Shown: positions 51,427 to 61,059, counted from the first letter of the stretch. The stretch is 64,000 nt of DNA from Anaerospora hongkongensis (GCF_004339805.1 NZ_SLUI01000007.1:143061-207060); one strand, 5' to 3'. Program-made: numbers and translations. Notes: a model not told the origin generated them from the sequence alone.

Positions 51427-53406
51427 ATGAGTGCCAATGATGATGATAAAGCAAGAGCATGGAAAAAATTCATTGACTGCGGAGAAATTGAAGCAGACTG
51501 CGTAAGCAGTGCTGTATCTCAGTCCTGGCAGTATTGTATGGAGCACAAGATTGATTATCGGGAAGGGAAAGGCTGTATTGACATTGATCAAACCGTCTTA
51601 CAGGCTTTTCTGGAGCAAAATGAAGCCATTATCCGGATCGCCAAGCCGTTTATGCAGAATCTGTATCAGTTTTTTCGCAATTCTGGTTTTATTGTTGTTT
51701 TAGCTGATACTAAGGGGTATATACTGGAAAACTTCGGTGATGATACATGCCTAAAAAATGCACACTATCTTAACTTTGTTCCGGGTGCAAACTGGAGTGA
51801 ACTTCAGGTAGGTACAAATGCTATTGGATTGGTCCTTTCCGGCAAAATCCCGGTACAAATTACCGGATGTGAGCATTACTGCATGGAGCATCATCGCTGG
51901 ACTTGTGCGGCAGCGCCAATTTTTGACGAGCAGGGCAAAATGATTGCTGTTTTGGATATTTCCGGTCCTTGCTGCGCTGCCTATCCTCATACGCTGGGAA
52001 TGGTAGTGGCGGCAGCGGAGGCAATTGCCATGCAGCTAAAGATACAACGACAGCACCGTGAGGCACTGCTTGCTCATAAACGCATGAATGGTGTTTTTCA
52101 TGCTATGTCCGAGGGGATTATTATTGTTGATAAAGAAGGGGTAATCGTAACTACCAATAATACGACTCAGAAACTGTTTAAAACGTCTTCGACGGTAATG
52201 GGGCAGTCGGTGGAGGCAGCTTACAGCATGCTGGCACCGCTCACCCGAAACGTACTGAATAAGCAGGTAGGCTGCTTTGAACAAAAAATGCTGATACCTT
52301 CAAAAAATGGTGTAAAGCATTGCCTGGTATCAGGGGAAGCCATTATGGATGAAAATGGGATTCACGGTGCAATCATCATAATTAAACCATTGCAGCAAAC
52401 TGTTCAAACCGGTTATCAGGCTAGTTTTCAGTTTAGTGATATTATCGGTCGAAGCCCGGCTATATCGGAAACTATCCGGTTGGCGAAACTGGCGGCTGCA
52501 AGTACCTCGAGCATTTTGCTGCAAGGGGAAAGCGGTACCGGGAAGGAAATGTTTGCTCAGGCGATTCACCGGCACAGCTCTCGCGGAAGCGGTCCCTTTG
52601 TTGCCGTTAATTGCGGTGCTATTCCGCGCGAATTAATAGGAAGTGAATTGTTTGGGTATGCAGAGGGTGCCTTTACTGGTGCCAAGCGGGGGGGACAGCC
52701 AGGAAAATTTGAGTTAGCTGCCGGAGGGACACTTTTCCTGGATGAAATTGGCGATATGCCGGTAGAACAGCAGGTAACATTGCTGCGGGTATTGCAGGAG
52801 AAAAAGCTTAGCAGAATCGGGAGTGAAAACATAGTCGCAATTGATGTGCGCATTATTTGTGCTACCAATAAAGATCTTCTGCAGGCGGTAGAACAAGGAA
52901 CCTTTCGCCGTGATTTATATTACCGCTTAAATGTTATTTCTTTAGCGATTCCTCCGCTCCGTGAGCGAGGTGAAGACAGTGTTTTACTTTTCAGGCATTT
53001 CGTCGAATTGGCCGGACAAGAAAACAGCAGGAGCTATACGGTAGATACAGCCGTACTGGACTGCTTACGCAATTATAGCTGGCCGGGAAATGTGCGGGAA
53101 TTATATAATGTGGTTGAGCGTGCCGTACATTTAAATGATGATGGCAGTATTACCCTGCTGCAGCTGCCGGCTGAAATATTACGTCCTGATATTCGCATAC
53201 AGGCTTTGTCGGTTTCTCCCCTGACAGGACGCAGTTTATTTAAAGAAAAAAAACAACGGCAGATAGCTCAACAGGAATGTGCGGAGGTATTGGCATTATT
53301 GGCTCAGTATGGCGGAAATATCAGCCAGGTGGCAAAGCATATGGGGATAGCACGGACTACACTTTATCGCAAAATGCGTCTGTATTCACTTGAAGATCAA
53401 TCATAA
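51427..53406 (+). CDS. acoR: Sigma-54-dependent activator (AcoR-like)
   Basis: A 659-residue enhancer-binding protein. N-terminal GAF-type domain (about 60-220; FVPGANWSELQVGTNAIGLV is typical of AcoR), a PAS-like middle (about 230-320), AAA+ domain with Walker A GESGTGKE, the sigma-54 contact GAFTGA and Walker B LFLDEIGDMP, and a C-terminal Fis-type helix-turn-helix (GNISQVAKHMGIARTTLYRK). It would activate the acetoin operon directly downstream, which has a -24/-12 promoter. ATG 51427 is preferred; the frame extends to 51403. Ends at the hairpin at 53507. Confidence 0.9.
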   Translation: MSANDDDKARAWKKFIDCGEIEADCVSSAVSQSWQYCMEHKIDYREGKGCIDIDQTVLQAFLEQNEAIIRIAKPFMQNLYQFFRNSGFIVVLADTKGYILENFGDDTCLKNAHYLNFVPGANWSELQVGTNAIGLVLSGKIPVQITGCEHYCMEHHRWTCAAAPIFDEQGKMIAVLDISGPCCAAYPHTLGMVVAAAEAIAMQLKIQRQHREALLAHKRMNGVFHAMSEGIIIVDKEGVIVTTNNTTQKLFKTSSTVMGQSVEAAYSMLAPLTRNVLNKQVGCFEQKMLIPSKNGVKHCLVSGEAIMDENGIHGAIIIIKPLQQTVQTGYQASFQFSDIIGRSPAISETIRLAKLAAASTSSILLQGESGTGKEMFAQAIHRHSSRGSGPFVAVNCGAIPRELIGSELFGYAEGAFTGAKRGGQPGKFELAAGGTLFLDEIGDMPVEQQVTLLRVLQEKKLSRIGSENIVAIDVRIICATNKDLLQAVEQGTFRRDLYYRLNVISLAIPPLRERGEDSVLLFRHFVELAGQENSRSYTVDTAVLDCLRNYSWPGNVRELYNVVERAVHLNDDGSITLLQLPAEILRPDIRIQALSVSPLTGRSLFKEKKQRQIAQQECAEVLALLAQYGGNISQVAKHMGIARTTLYRKMRLYSLEDQS

Positions 53407-53411
53407 AGTGT

Positions 53412-53466
53412 AGTATCAATGTAGTGTAGTTGTAGCGACACACTGCACCAGTGCAATAGTATCAAT
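53412..53466. promoter_or_regulatory. Candidate AcoR upstream activator region
   Basis: Two copies of AGTATCAAT (53412-53420 and 53458-53466) flank CACTGCACCAGTG (53441-53453), an inverted repeat. The region lies about 170-230 bp before the -24/-12 promoter, the usual distance for an activator site. Binding is not shown. Confidence 0.4.
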
Positions 53467-53506
53467 ACAATCTATTAAGATCGCAGCCCGTAAAGCTGGC
53501 AGCAGG

Positions 53507-53538
53507 AAACACCGGATAAAGAACCGGTGTTTTTTTTT
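53507..53538 (+). terminator. Rho-independent terminator after acoR
   Basis: Perfect stem AAACACCGG/CCGGTGTTT with an eight-base loop, then a run of T. It separates acoR from the acetoin operon. Confidence 0.85.
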
Positions 53539-53638
53539 GCCTGTTATTGCGGCAGATTTTTGGGTAAAAACGAACGGATAAGTGCATTTTACTGAAAAAT
53601 TAAAAAAATATTTGGATAGTAGCTTAAAATTACGAAAG

Positions 53639-53655
53639 TTGGTATACCGATTGCT
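53639..53655 (+). promoter_or_regulatory. Sigma-54 (-24/-12) promoter of the acetoin operon
   Basis: TTGGTATACCGATTGCT: the invariant GG (53641-53642) and GC (53653-53654) are ten bases apart, and TTGC fits the -12 element. It lies between acoR and acoA and matches the sigma-54 dependence expected for an AcoR-controlled operon. Confidence 0.8.
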
Positions 53656-53810
53656 ATATGTAAGGATAAGCAATTCATTAAGTTAAGAAATAGGAGGTGG
53701 AGGAAATGTAAAGCAGGTTGATAGGAAGCAGTTGGCAGACTGTTTTCATAAACTGTTTTTATGTAATAGCCGGAGAAGAGCTAGAAACTAATAAATATGG
53801 GGGAGACAAG

Positions 53811-54770
53811 ATGAAAACTAACAAGGATGAGCTGTTGGCATTTTACAAAACCATGTTAACCATTCGTTACTTTGAAAATAAAGCGGTCGATCTATTCAGT
53901 GCCGGCAAGCTGCCCGGCTTTGTCCATCTGTATATTGGCGAGGAAGCTGTAGCTACCGGAGTGTGTGCCACATTAACCGCTAGAGATTACATTACCAGCA
54001 CCCATCGCGGGCATGGGCATCTGATTGCAAAAGGTGGGAAAGTAGACTTGATGATGGCTGAGTTGTTTGCCAGAGCGACTGGATATTGCAAAGGCAAAGG
54101 CGGTTCCATGCATATTGCTGATATTGATTTAGGTATCCTTGGGGCTAACGGCATTGTGGGAGCCGGTCAGCCTATCTCTGTAGGGGCTGCCTTTGCCTGC
54201 AAGTATAAAAAGACAAATGATGTAGCTGTATGCTTTTTTGGTGATGCCGCTTCCAACCGGGGAACCTTCCATGAAGCGCTCAATCTGGCTGCTGTTTGGA
54301 AATTGCCGGTAGTATTTGTTTGTGAAAATAATAGCTTTGGCATCTCGAATCATCAAAAAAATCATATGAACGTCGGCGATGTGTCCGACAGGGCGGCGGC
54401 TTATGGAATACCTGGAATGTCAACTGACGGCAACGATGTAGTCGCTGTTTATGAAACCGCGCTGGCAGCAGTGGAACGGGCTCGCAAGGGAGACGGCCCC
54501 AGTCTGATTGAGTATAAAACGTGGCGTCATCGCGGCCATTTTGAAGGTGATCCGGGAGCTTATAAAGATCCGGCCGAACAGGAAAAATGGCTGGATAATG
54601 ATCCGATTGTTAAGCTTTCACAAAAAATTATTGCGCTAAAGCTGGCTACTGCAGCAGAATTGACCCAAATTGAGCGCCAGGTAGAACAGCAAATTAATGA
54701 GGCTGTTGCTTTTGCTGAAAGTAGTCCCGAACCTGATATCCGGGACGTCCTGACTGATGTTTATGCCTAA
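53811..54770 (+). CDS. acoA: Acetoin dehydrogenase E1 component, alpha subunit
   Basis: A 319-residue thiamine-diphosphate-dependent E1 alpha. The TPP motif is seen as FFGDAASNRGTFHEALNLAA (about 141-160) ending in ENN; FVHLYIGEEAVATGVCATL and STHRGHGHLIAKG (about 62-74) are typical of the AcoA/PdhA family. The GGSMHIADIDLGILGANGIV segment is characteristic of acetoin dehydrogenases. Start ATG 53811 follows GGGGGAG; upstream codons to 53718 are in frame but have no good ribosome site. The complex splits acetoin to acetyl-CoA and acetaldehyde. Confidence 0.92.
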   Translation: MKTNKDELLAFYKTMLTIRYFENKAVDLFSAGKLPGFVHLYIGEEAVATGVCATLTARDYITSTHRGHGHLIAKGGKVDLMMAELFARATGYCKGKGGSMHIADIDLGILGANGIVGAGQPISVGAAFACKYKKTNDVAVCFFGDAASNRGTFHEALNLAAVWKLPVVFVCENNSFGISNHQKNHMNVGDVSDRAAAYGIPGMSTDGNDVVAVYETALAAVERARKGDGPSLIEYKTWRHRGHFEGDPGAYKDPAEQEKWLDNDPIVKLSQKIIALKLATAAELTQIERQVEQQINEAVAFAESSPEPDIRDVLTDVYA

Positions 54771-54798
54771 TTAAACTTGATACGAAAGGGTGAAGATC

Positions 54799-55764
54799 AT
54801 GAAGATGACATATGCTGAAGCAATTCGGGATGGGTTAAGAGTAGCAATGAATCAAGATGGAAATGTATACCTGGCAGGGCAGGATGTTGGCCCTTTTGGC
54901 GGCTGCTTCGGGGTTACGACAGGCTTGTTTGGGGAATTTCCCGGCCGGGTGCTGGATACGCCCATTAGCGAAACTGCCATTGTCGGACACGCTGTCGGTG
55001 CGGCGGCAGCAGGCCTGCGACCGGTTGTAGAGATTATGTTTATTGATTTTATGGGTGTCTGCATGGATGAGCTTTTCAATCAGGCTGCAAAGATGCGTTA
55101 TATGTTTGGCGGAAAGGCCAAGGTTCCAATGGTAGTACGAACACCATGCGGAGGTGGGATGACAGCCTCCGCCCAGCATTCGCAGTGTATAGAGGCCTGG
55201 TTTACACATATTCCCGGCATTAAAACAGTTATGCCGGCCACTCCGGCCGATGCGAAAGGACTGTTGCTTGCTGCTATTCGCGATGATAATCCAGTGATGT
55301 TTATTGAACACAAGCAGCTGTACAGCTTAAGTGACGAAGTTCCCGAAGGGGACTATGCCGTTTCCCTTGGTAAAGCGGCCATTAGGCGCTCAGGTTCAGA
55401 TGTAACCATTGTTGCATGGTCCTGGATGGTACATAAAGCACTGCAAGCTGCCGAGGCTTTAGCCAAAGAGGGGATTAATGCGGAAGTCATTGATTTGCGC
55501 ACGCTGGTGCCGCTGGATAAAGACAGTATTTTGCAATCAGTTGGAAAAACGGGCCGCCTGGTGGTGGTAAATGAGGCGGTTAGAACAGGGTGCTTTGGGG
55601 GAGAAATTGCAGCAATTGTAATAGAAGAAGGTTTCGATCTGCTGGATGCACCTATTGTGCGCGTAACAGCCGTGGATACACCGGTTCCCTTTAATCCGAA
55701 TATGGAAGCTGCGTATTTACCGAATGCTGCCAAAATTATTGCTGCGGTAAAAGGACTGTTTTAG
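54799..55764 (+). CDS. acoB: Acetoin dehydrogenase E1 component, beta subunit
   Basis: A 321-residue transketolase-fold E1 beta. Seen: GQDVGPFGGCFGVTTGL, DTPISETAIVGHAVGAAAAG (Glu for TPP activation), and PMVVRTPCGGGMTASAQHSQ (about 111-130). It completes the alpha-beta active site with AcoA. ATG 54799 follows AAAGGG with eight bases between; GTG 54790 and ATG 54805 are alternatives. It begins 28 bp after acoA. Confidence 0.92.
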   Translation: MKMTYAEAIRDGLRVAMNQDGNVYLAGQDVGPFGGCFGVTTGLFGEFPGRVLDTPISETAIVGHAVGAAAAGLRPVVEIMFIDFMGVCMDELFNQAAKMRYMFGGKAKVPMVVRTPCGGGMTASAQHSQCIEAWFTHIPGIKTVMPATPADAKGLLLAAIRDDNPVMFIEHKQLYSLSDEVPEGDYAVSLGKAAIRRSGSDVTIVAWSWMVHKALQAAEALAKEGINAEVIDLRTLVPLDKDSILQSVGKTGRLVVVNEAVRTGCFGGEIAAIVIEEGFDLLDAPIVRVTAVDTPVPFNPNMEAAYLPNAAKIIAAVKGLF

Positions 55765-55810
55765 CTTCTCGCGCAGGTATTCAAGTTAGCAGCAAGGAGG
55801 GCGGCGCTTT

Positions 55811-56830
55811 GTGGCTACGGTGGGAATTATTGCTAACCCGGCATCGGGAAAAGATATACGGCGGCTGGTAGCCTACGGTACTGTTTTTGATAACCAGGAA
55901 AAAGTTAATATTGTTCGCCGGCTCTTACTAGGGCTGGCAGCTGCCGGCGTGGACCGGGTTTTGTTTATGCCTGATTACTATGGAATTGTGCCGAAGGCCA
56001 TTCAGGGCATAAGCTGTTGTCAGTCTCTGAAGTTAAAAATCATGCCTGTCGATATGGAAATAACCGGTACCCAGCGTGATAGCCTGCTGGCAGCCCGCTT
56101 GATGAGGCAGGCTGGAGCCGATTGTTTGGTGACACTGGGTGGGGACGGAACCAACCGGATGGTAGCAAAGGGCTGCGAAGATATTCCACTAGTACCGGTG
56201 TCGACAGGCACCAATAATGTCTTTCCAGTCATGGTGGAAGGGACTATTGCCGGCCTGGCAGCCGGGATTATCGCCAAGCGCGGTCCTGATAACAAGGCGG
56301 GTGTAAACCAGACGAAATTATTAGTTGTTTATAAGAACGGCTGTCCCGTTGATAGCGCGCTCATTGATGCAGTAGTACTGGATCAGAGTTTTACAGGAGC
56401 ACGGGCTATCTGGCATCCTGAAAGGATGCTCCAGGCAGTACTGACGAGAGGTGAACCGGATAATCTGGGGATTTCGGCTATTGGCGGTGCTGCACATCCT
56501 GTAGCGGCTTACGAACCCTGCGGATTATCGCTATGCTTCGGGACAGGCGGTACCTCTGTTGTGGCGCCCATTGCCCCCGGATTGATTCTTCCTATACCAA
56601 TCAAGCAGTTTGAGGTAATACAAGTGGGAGCGTATGTGAAGATAGCAGCCGGACCATGTTTACTGGCTTTGGACGGGGAACGGGAAATGGAAGTAACGGA
56701 GAAGGATGAGGTTGCAATTCAGCTTACTTTTGCGGGTCCATTCGTGGCGGATAGTAAGGCGATATTGACAGACGCCGTTAAAAACAATTTTTTTACTTCG
56801 CTTGGGGAATTGAATGTCAAAGGAGTGTAA
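55811..56830 (+). CDS. acoX: AcoX family protein (NAD kinase-like)
   Basis: A 339-residue protein with an ATP-NAD kinase-like N-terminal half: GIIANPASGKDIRRLVAYGT and the LVTLGGDGTNRMVAKG (about 108-123) GGDGT motif. It fits AcoX, a protein that sits in acetoin operons of several bacteria and whose function is not settled. Gene order acoA-acoB-acoX-acoC is a known arrangement. GTG 55811 follows AAGGAGGGCGG. The gene ends five bases before acoC, so they are coupled. Confidence 0.87.
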   Translation: MATVGIIANPASGKDIRRLVAYGTVFDNQEKVNIVRRLLLGLAAAGVDRVLFMPDYYGIVPKAIQGISCCQSLKLKIMPVDMEITGTQRDSLLAARLMRQAGADCLVTLGGDGTNRMVAKGCEDIPLVPVSTGTNNVFPVMVEGTIAGLAAGIIAKRGPDNKAGVNQTKLLVVYKNGCPVDSALIDAVVLDQSFTGARAIWHPERMLQAVLTRGEPDNLGISAIGGAAHPVAAYEPCGLSLCFGTGGTSVVAPIAPGLILPIPIKQFEVIQVGAYVKIAAGPCLLALDGEREMEVTEKDEVAIQLTFAGPFVADSKAILTDAVKNNFFTSLGELNVKGV

Positions 56831-56835
56831 GGTAA

Positions 56836-58032
56836 ATGGCTATTGAAATTACAATGCCGAAAATGGGTCTTTCCATGGTAACCGGTACGGTTGTGAAATG
56901 GCTAAAAAATGAGGGAGAGGCTATCAGCAAGGGTGAATCTGTTTTGGAGGTTATGACTGACAAGCTTACTAATACTGTTGAAGCACCTGGTGACGGTATT
57001 TTGTTGAAGATAGTGGCTCGGGAAGAAGAGGAACTGGAGGTAGGAGGCCTATTAGGCTTTATCGGCGCAGCCGGTGAATCGATAGCCTATACTGGCAAGC
57101 AAGCGACCGATGCAGCTGCCCCAATTCAGCCTCCGGTTGTGACAGGAGGCCGGACAAAAGCTTCACCCTTAGCCCGAAAAATAGCAGCTGAAGCCGGACT
57201 GGCTATTCACACCCTGTCAGGCACGGGCCCGGCAGGCCGGATTGTCCGGGTGGATGTGGAAAAAGCAATTGCTGCCCGTCAGGCGAAAGAGCAGCAGGCT
57301 GCACCATTACCCCAGATTGCTGCGCTGCCGGCAGTCAATCAGGCTGAAGGCCGATATACCGCTATTCCCTATACAGGAATGCGCAAAGCAATTGGTGATA
57401 ATATGATCAGAAGCCGGGATACGGCAGTAAAAGTCGATTATCATGGCCGCGCCGATGTGAGCGAACTATTGGCACTGCGGCAAACCATTAATGCTTCGCT
57501 CGAAGAAAAGCTTACTGTTACCGATATGCTGGTTAAGATTGTAGCAATTGCCCTCAGAAAAATGCCGGCCGTAAATGTTGCTCTGTCCGGCGATCAAATC
57601 AAAATGTATCATGATGTTCATGTCGGCGTGGCAGTAGCCATTCCAAACGGTTTAATCGTGCCGGTTGTGCGCAATGCCGACAATAAAGCAGTTTCTCAAA
57701 TCAGCCGGGAAATAAAAGACCTATCCCAGCGAGCCAAAGAAAACCGGCTGTCACCAAACGAGTTTCAGGGAGGAACCTTTACCATCAGTAATTTAGGTGC
57801 CTACCGGTCAGTAGAATTTTTCACACCGATTATCAATCAGCCCGAAGCAGCCATTTTGGGTGTTGGCAGGACTGTGGATACACCAGTGGCCGTAAATGGC
57901 GAAGTTATCATTCGTCCCTTAATGGGTCTTTCGCTGGTTTGCGACCACCGCGTGCTTGATGGTGCACCGGCGGCTGAATTTTTAGCCCTGCTGATAAACC
58001 TAATTGAGAATCCCTTTTCGGCATTGATTTAG
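56836..58032 (+). CDS. acoC: Acetoin dehydrogenase E2 component (dihydrolipoamide acetyltransferase)
   Basis: A 398-residue E2. One lipoyl domain at the N-terminus with the modified Lys in EVMTDKLTN (about residue 42), an E3/E1-binding domain (ASPLARKIAAEAGLAIHTLS, about 112-131, to RIVRVDVEKAI) and the catalytic domain ending with DHRVLDGAPAAEF (about 373-385). The Lys must be lipoylated, which explains lipB and lipA just downstream. ATG 56836 overlaps the acoX end region by spacing of five bases. Confidence 0.92.
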   Translation: MAIEITMPKMGLSMVTGTVVKWLKNEGEAISKGESVLEVMTDKLTNTVEAPGDGILLKIVAREEEELEVGGLLGFIGAAGESIAYTGKQATDAAAPIQPPVVTGGRTKASPLARKIAAEAGLAIHTLSGTGPAGRIVRVDVEKAIAARQAKEQQAAPLPQIAALPAVNQAEGRYTAIPYTGMRKAIGDNMIRSRDTAVKVDYHGRADVSELLALRQTINASLEEKLTVTDMLVKIVAIALRKMPAVNVALSGDQIKMYHDVHVGVAVAIPNGLIVPVVRNADNKAVSQISREIKDLSQRAKENRLSPNEFQGGTFTISNLGAYRSVEFFTPIINQPEAAILGVGRTVDTPVAVNGEVIIRPLMGLSLVCDHRVLDGAPAAEFLALLINLIENPFSALI

Positions 58033-58054
58033 GCGCAGTTTGAAGGAGTCTGAG

Positions 58055-58774
58055 ATGAACAGAATAGGGTATTATTTGGAGCTGGGGCTTTGTGACTACG
58101 GCGAGATATATCACGTCCAGCAGCAGCTTAACCTTGCCAGGCAGCTGGGCCGGATCGGCGATACTTTTCTGGTTCTTGAGCATAAGCCTTGTTTGACAAT
58201 TGGCAGAAAAGGCGGACAGGAGCATATTCGAGCTGACAAAAGCGTATTGCAGCAGGAAAATATCAAGGTCTATGAAACGAATCGCGGTGGAGACATTACT
58301 TATCATGGCCCTGGTCAGTTGGTATGCTATCCGATTATTGCCTTACAAGGGGAAGATCGTGATGTTCATGCCTTTGCCAGAAAAATGGAGGAGCTTTTGC
58401 TCCGTACCCTGCGATTCTTCGGCATTGAAGCCGAACGAAAAACGCAATATCCTGGAGTCTGGGCTGGCGATGCTAAAATAGGTGCGCTGGGGATCGCTAT
58501 TCGCAAATGGGTGACTATGCATGGCGTTTCGTTAAATATCTGTCCTGATATGCGTCACTTTTCGTTGATAACTCCTTGCGGCATCAGTCAATTCGGTGTC
58601 ACTTCGATGAAGAATATTTCAGGAATGACAGACATCGCTGCAGTGCGGTGCGAACTTAGGCGGCAGCTTGAAGAATTATTTCGTATTCGGCTTAAAAATA
58701 TCAGCTTTGATAGTGTAAAGGGGATGACAGAGGATGCAAAGGAAACCATCCTGGCTGGTTGTTCCCGCACCTAA
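58055..58774 (+). CDS. lipB: Octanoyltransferase LipB
   Basis: A 239-residue LipB: LEHKPCLTIGRKGGQEHIRA, ETNRGGDITYHGPGQLVCYP (about 70-89) and the catalytic Cys in LITPCGISQFGVTSM (about 176) are clear. It transfers octanoyl from acyl carrier protein to the E2 lipoyl Lys. ATG 58055 follows AAGGAG; it lies 22 bp after acoC. The lipA gene overlaps its 3' end by 41 bp. Confidence 0.92.
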   Translation: MNRIGYYLELGLCDYGEIYHVQQQLNLARQLGRIGDTFLVLEHKPCLTIGRKGGQEHIRADKSVLQQENIKVYETNRGGDITYHGPGQLVCYPIIALQGEDRDVHAFARKMEELLLRTLRFFGIEAERKTQYPGVWAGDAKIGALGIAIRKWVTMHGVSLNICPDMRHFSLITPCGISQFGVTSMKNISGMTDIAAVRCELRRQLEELFRIRLKNISFDSVKGMTEDAKETILAGCSRT

Positions 58775-59609
58775 GCGGGATGATCTGGACTGGATGCAAA
58801 AGCTGCTGGGAGAGGGAAGGCTGCATACGGTATGTGAAAGTGCCGATTGTCCTAATATTGGCGAATGCTTTAGCCAAAAAACCTGCACGTTTATGATTAT
58901 GGGGAATGTTTGTACGCGTCATTGCCGGTTTTGTGCAGTCAACAGCAGCAGTTTGCCACTTCCGCTGCGAATAGATGAACCAAAAGCTGTGGCGGAAACT
59001 GCCAGGCAGCTGGGGTTGCAGCATATTGTGGTAACTTCTGTGACCCGTGATGATTTGGCCGATGACGGTGCCGGTCATTTTGCCGCTACCATCCGGACGA
59101 TTCGTGAGCTATGCCCTGCTGTTACCATCGAGGTATTGGTGCCGGACTTCCGAGGGAAGGAAGAATGTCTCAGGCAGGTCGTGGAGGCTGCTCCTCATGT
59201 ACTCAGTCATAATATGGAAACGGTGCCTAGGCTGTACCGGCAGGTACGGCCGCAGGCTGTTTATGAACGATCGCTTGAACTGCTAAATCGTGCTGGACAG
59301 AGCGGCCGGAGTATTACTAAGTCAGGGCTGATGCTGGGATTGGGCGAGCGTTATGAGGAAGTGGTGCAAGTGATGCAGGATCTAAGAACGGCTGGATGCC
59401 GGATGATAACTCTGGGCCAATATTTGAGTCCTTCCCGACAGCATATACCGGTGGCAGAATATATTCATCCCGCCGTCTTTCAGCAATTAGAGCAAGCAGC
59501 CTATGCTTTGGGTTTCGGTCAGGTTGTAGCCGGTCCGATGGTCCGCAGCTCTTATCATTCTGCCCGCTCTTTTAATAACTTGCGCTCGACAGCGGCAAGC
59601 TGCAAATAG
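58734..59609 (+). CDS. lipA: Lipoyl synthase LipA
   Basis: A 291-residue radical-SAM lipoyl synthase. The auxiliary cluster motif CESADCPNIGEC (about 40-51), the radical-SAM motif CTRHCRFC (about 60-67) and the C-terminal RSSYHSARS motif are all present. It inserts two sulfurs into the octanoyl chain on AcoC. ATG 58734 lies within lipB. Part of the acetoin operon, which thus brings its own lipoate synthesis. Confidence 0.93.
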   Translation: MQRKPSWLVVPAPKRDDLDWMQKLLGEGRLHTVCESADCPNIGECFSQKTCTFMIMGNVCTRHCRFCAVNSSSLPLPLRIDEPKAVAETARQLGLQHIVVTSVTRDDLADDGAGHFAATIRTIRELCPAVTIEVLVPDFRGKEECLRQVVEAAPHVLSHNMETVPRLYRQVRPQAVYERSLELLNRAGQSGRSITKSGLMLGLGERYEEVVQVMQDLRTAGCRMITLGQYLSPSRQHIPVAEYIHPAVFQQLEQAAYALGFGQVVAGPMVRSSYHSARSFNNLRSTAASCK

Positions 59610-59644
59610 CTGGAATTATTAAAATGGAAACGGAGAGTTTAACG

Positions 59645-61042
59645 ATGAAAAAACGGATTGTTGTTATTGGCGGTGGCCCCGGCGGGTATGTGGCAGCTAT
59701 CCGCGCAGCACAGCTTGGTGCAGAAGTGCATTTGGTAGAGAAAGAATATCTTGGTGGAACCTGCCTGAACGTCGGCTGCATTCCCACCAAAGCACTCTTG
59801 CACACAGCCGAGCTTTATCATACGCTGCGCCATGGGGCACACGGCCTCACGATAGGCCAGGCGCAAATCGACTGGAAAAGCTTGATGGTGCGTAAAGAGA
59901 GCATTGTCAAACGACTGGTTCAAGGTGTGGCCGGGCTGCTCAAAGCCAACAAGGTTGAGCTTCATATGGGTCAGGCTGTTTTACAGGATGCCCATACTGT
60001 AGCGGTCTCCGGACCCACCCCGGTGCAACTGACAGCTGATATTGTGGTGCTGGCAGTGGGGTCGGTTCCGGTACAAATCCCTGTGCCGGGAGTAAATCAT
60101 GCGGGTGTTATTGATAGTACAGGCGCTCTTAGTCTCCCGCAGATCCCCAAATCGCTGGTTATTATCGGCGGTGGCGTTATTGGCACCGAATTTGCTGCCC
60201 TTTATAATGCTTTTGGCACAAAAGTTACTGTAGTGGAAATGATGCCTCAGATATTGCCGCCTGTTGACGGACAAGTAGCAGCACGGCTGCGGGAGCATTT
60301 AGTCAACTTAGGCGTGACGTTTATGACGGAAGCGCGTCTAAGTGAAATTAAGAAAAAAGCTGCCGGGCTGACGGCACTGATTTGGCAGGGCAGCGAACAG
60401 CAGGAGGTAACCGGTGAATATATTTTAATTGCAACCGGCCGAAAAGCCAGTGTTGGTGGAATGGGCCTTGAAGCGGCCGGAGTTTTATTAGATCAGGGTA
60501 AAATCGTTGTTAATGAGCATTTCGCCACTACTGTTCCCCATATCTACGCAATAGGCGATTGTAATGCTCAGATTATGCTGGCCCATGCGGCATCGGCCCA
60601 AGGAGTTGCGGCTGTGGAACATGCATTGGGGCATCAGTCAGTCTATAATGGGGAGGTCATTCCATACTGCATTTATACCAGTCCGGAGGTAGCCGGCGTG
60701 GGCATAACCGAAGAACAAGCTCAAGCCCGGGGGCTGGCTTATAAGACAGGCGTGTTTCCCTTAATGGCGAATGGGAAATCCCTGATTGAAGGCTGTGAGT
60801 CCGGCTTGGTTAAAATTATTGCCGATGAACAGTACGGGACAGTTTTAGGAGCGCATATCGTTGGTCCCCGCGCTACTGATTTAATTGCTGAAATGGTGCT
60901 GGCCATGACGCTGGAGGCAACAGTGGATGAACTTATAGCGACCATTCATGCTCATCCTACCGTGAGTGAAGCAATAGCAGAGGCAGCCTTGCAAGTCCGA
61001 GGTCAGGCCATTCACTGGCCACCCGGAGTGAAGGTGGGGTAA
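59645..61042 (+). CDS. lpdA: Dihydrolipoyl dehydrogenase (E3)
   Basis: A 465-residue flavoprotein. FAD site IVVIGGGPGGYVAAIRAAQL, the redox disulfide GGTCLNVGCIPTKALL (about 35-50), NAD site IIGGGVIGTEFAALYNAFG and the C-terminal HAHPTVSEA with the catalytic His (about 439). It reoxidises the lipoyl group of AcoC. ATG 59645 follows GGAGAG; ATG 59624 is upstream of that site and less likely. In acetoin operons the same gene is called acoL. Confidence 0.93.
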   Translation: MKKRIVVIGGGPGGYVAAIRAAQLGAEVHLVEKEYLGGTCLNVGCIPTKALLHTAELYHTLRHGAHGLTIGQAQIDWKSLMVRKESIVKRLVQGVAGLLKANKVELHMGQAVLQDAHTVAVSGPTPVQLTADIVVLAVGSVPVQIPVPGVNHAGVIDSTGALSLPQIPKSLVIIGGGVIGTEFAALYNAFGTKVTVVEMMPQILPPVDGQVAARLREHLVNLGVTFMTEARLSEIKKKAAGLTALIWQGSEQQEVTGEYILIATGRKASVGGMGLEAAGVLLDQGKIVVNEHFATTVPHIYAIGDCNAQIMLAHAASAQGVAAVEHALGHQSVYNGEVIPYCIYTSPEVAGVGITEEQAQARGLAYKTGVFPLMANGKSLIEGCESGLVKIIADEQYGTVLGAHIVGPRATDLIAEMVLAMTLEATVDELIATIHAHPTVSEAIAEAALQVRGQAIHWPPGVKVG

Positions 61043-61059
61043 CCGTTATTACGATTACT

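Noticed and set aside
53718..53810. In-frame 31-codon N-terminal extension of AcoA
   Set aside because: TTG 53718 lacks a proper ribosome site and the family begins near the ATG 53811, which has GGGGGAG.
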